Assembly: GCA_025558075.1 (NCBI GenBank)
Contig: JAHLKF010000034.1
Span: 93,522 to 157,521 of the forward strand
From: Gaertneriomyces semiglobifer
Lineage: Eukaryota > Chytridiomycota > Chytridiomycetes > Spizellomycetales > Spizellomycetaceae
DNA length: 64,000 bases
Direction: 5' to 3'
Positions 63,926 through 64,000 of the stretch are shown in pieces. How positions within the stretch are numbered: the first letter of the stretch is position 1; each line of letters starts with the position of its first letter. Both the position numbers and the translations under genes were made by a program. The notes under the pieces are model-generated. The model saw only the letters and a program-made list of their open reading frames with translations. It was not told where the DNA came from and ran no database searches.

Positions 63926-64000
63926 ATGCCAAAGCGATACGTTTATCGAGCAGTAGCAAAGAATCTGGACGGAACGGAAACAGTTGTCGAGTCCAGATTA
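63926..64000 (+). CDS. Start of a further element 2 gene, cut by the window edge
   Basis: The ATG at 63926 follows the purine-rich AAAAAGGAG, and the frame (MPKRYVYRAVAKNLDGTETV and on) is open to the edge, 25 codons. The strongly basic start resembles a viral small protein but no family can be named. Its presence shows that element 2 does not end within the window. Confidence 0.45.
   Translation, partial: MPKRYVYRAVAKNLDGTETVVESRL

Larger units (their letters stand above)
49600..64000. mobile_element. Element 2: Polinton-like virus provirus with primase-helicase and full capsid block
   Basis: A compact, nearly intronless set lies on both strands: Cys-rich protein, AEP primase-SF3 helicase, zinc-ribbon protein, two capsid-like proteins, packaging ATPase, penton-like protein, Lys-rich protein, several small basic proteins, an RVE integrase with chromodomain, and a tyrosine recombinase. 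By eye it is AT-richer than element 1 and the host genes. This set matches PLVs and virophage-like elements that use a primase-helicase instead of PolB. The right end is outside the window, since a further gene begins at 63926. Terminal repeats were not found. Confidence 0.75.

Noticed and set aside
36310..64000. Reading the whole block as a single large virus encoding both polymerase and primase-helicase
   Set aside because: Duplicate ATPase, penton-type and Lys-rich genes and a palindrome/repeat junction argue for two elements, though this cannot be excluded without the right end.

Overview
The window looks like a nuclear contig of a fungus, most likely an early-diverging zoosporic (chytrid-type) lineage. 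The first 34 kb carry ordinary spliced fungal genes with short GT-AG introns of about 50-110 nt: a front-end fatty acid desaturase, a DDHD phospholipase, a Bles03/DUF1917 protein, the CHD1 remodeller, a TTC1-like TPR protein, a transmembrane SH3 protein, a DCAF12-like WD40 protein, an ML-domain lipid carrier, the YAK1 kinase, a tyrosinase and an HNH_2 protein. The lineage call is an inference from this gene content; no rRNA or tRNA marker was found.

From about 36.3 kb to the right edge the character changes completely. Genes become compact and mostly intronless, sit on both strands, and encode a virus-like set. Two abutting elements of the Polinton / Polinton-like virus (PLV) world can be separated because hallmark genes occur twice (packaging ATPase, Lys-rich AREKR protein, penton-type protein). 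Element 1 (about 36.3-49.6 kb) has two F-box-like proteins, a Lys/Glu-rich protein, a one-TM protein, a full-length protein-primed family B DNA polymerase, a dUTPase-fold protein, a possible ssDNA-binding protein, a packaging ATPase broken in several frames, a NUMOD4/HNH endonuclease gene with frame breaks, and only the C-terminal end of a penton-like gene. No major capsid gene is seen. It stops at a perfect 54-bp palindrome followed by an 80-bp-class repeat array.

Element 2 (about 49.6 kb to beyond 64.0 kb) replicates differently: it has an AEP primase fused to a D5-like SF3 helicase and no polymerase. It carries a complete morphogenesis block (two paralogous capsid-like proteins, an FtsK/HerA-type ATPase, a penton-like protein, a Lys-rich protein and small basic proteins) and two unrelated integration enzymes: an RVE integrase with a C-terminal chromodomain, and a tyrosine recombinase. 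Both integration genes are interrupted (an in-frame TGA in one, a one-base frame change in the other) while the capsid and replication genes are open. This suggests a recently fixed endogenous virus. The element continues off the right edge.

The most unusual points are the capsid gene duplication, the pairing of two broken integration enzymes in one element, the capsid-less polymerase-bearing neighbour, and the palindrome/repeat junction between them. In the host part, an eight-fold short repeat motif in the transmembrane SH3 protein stands out.
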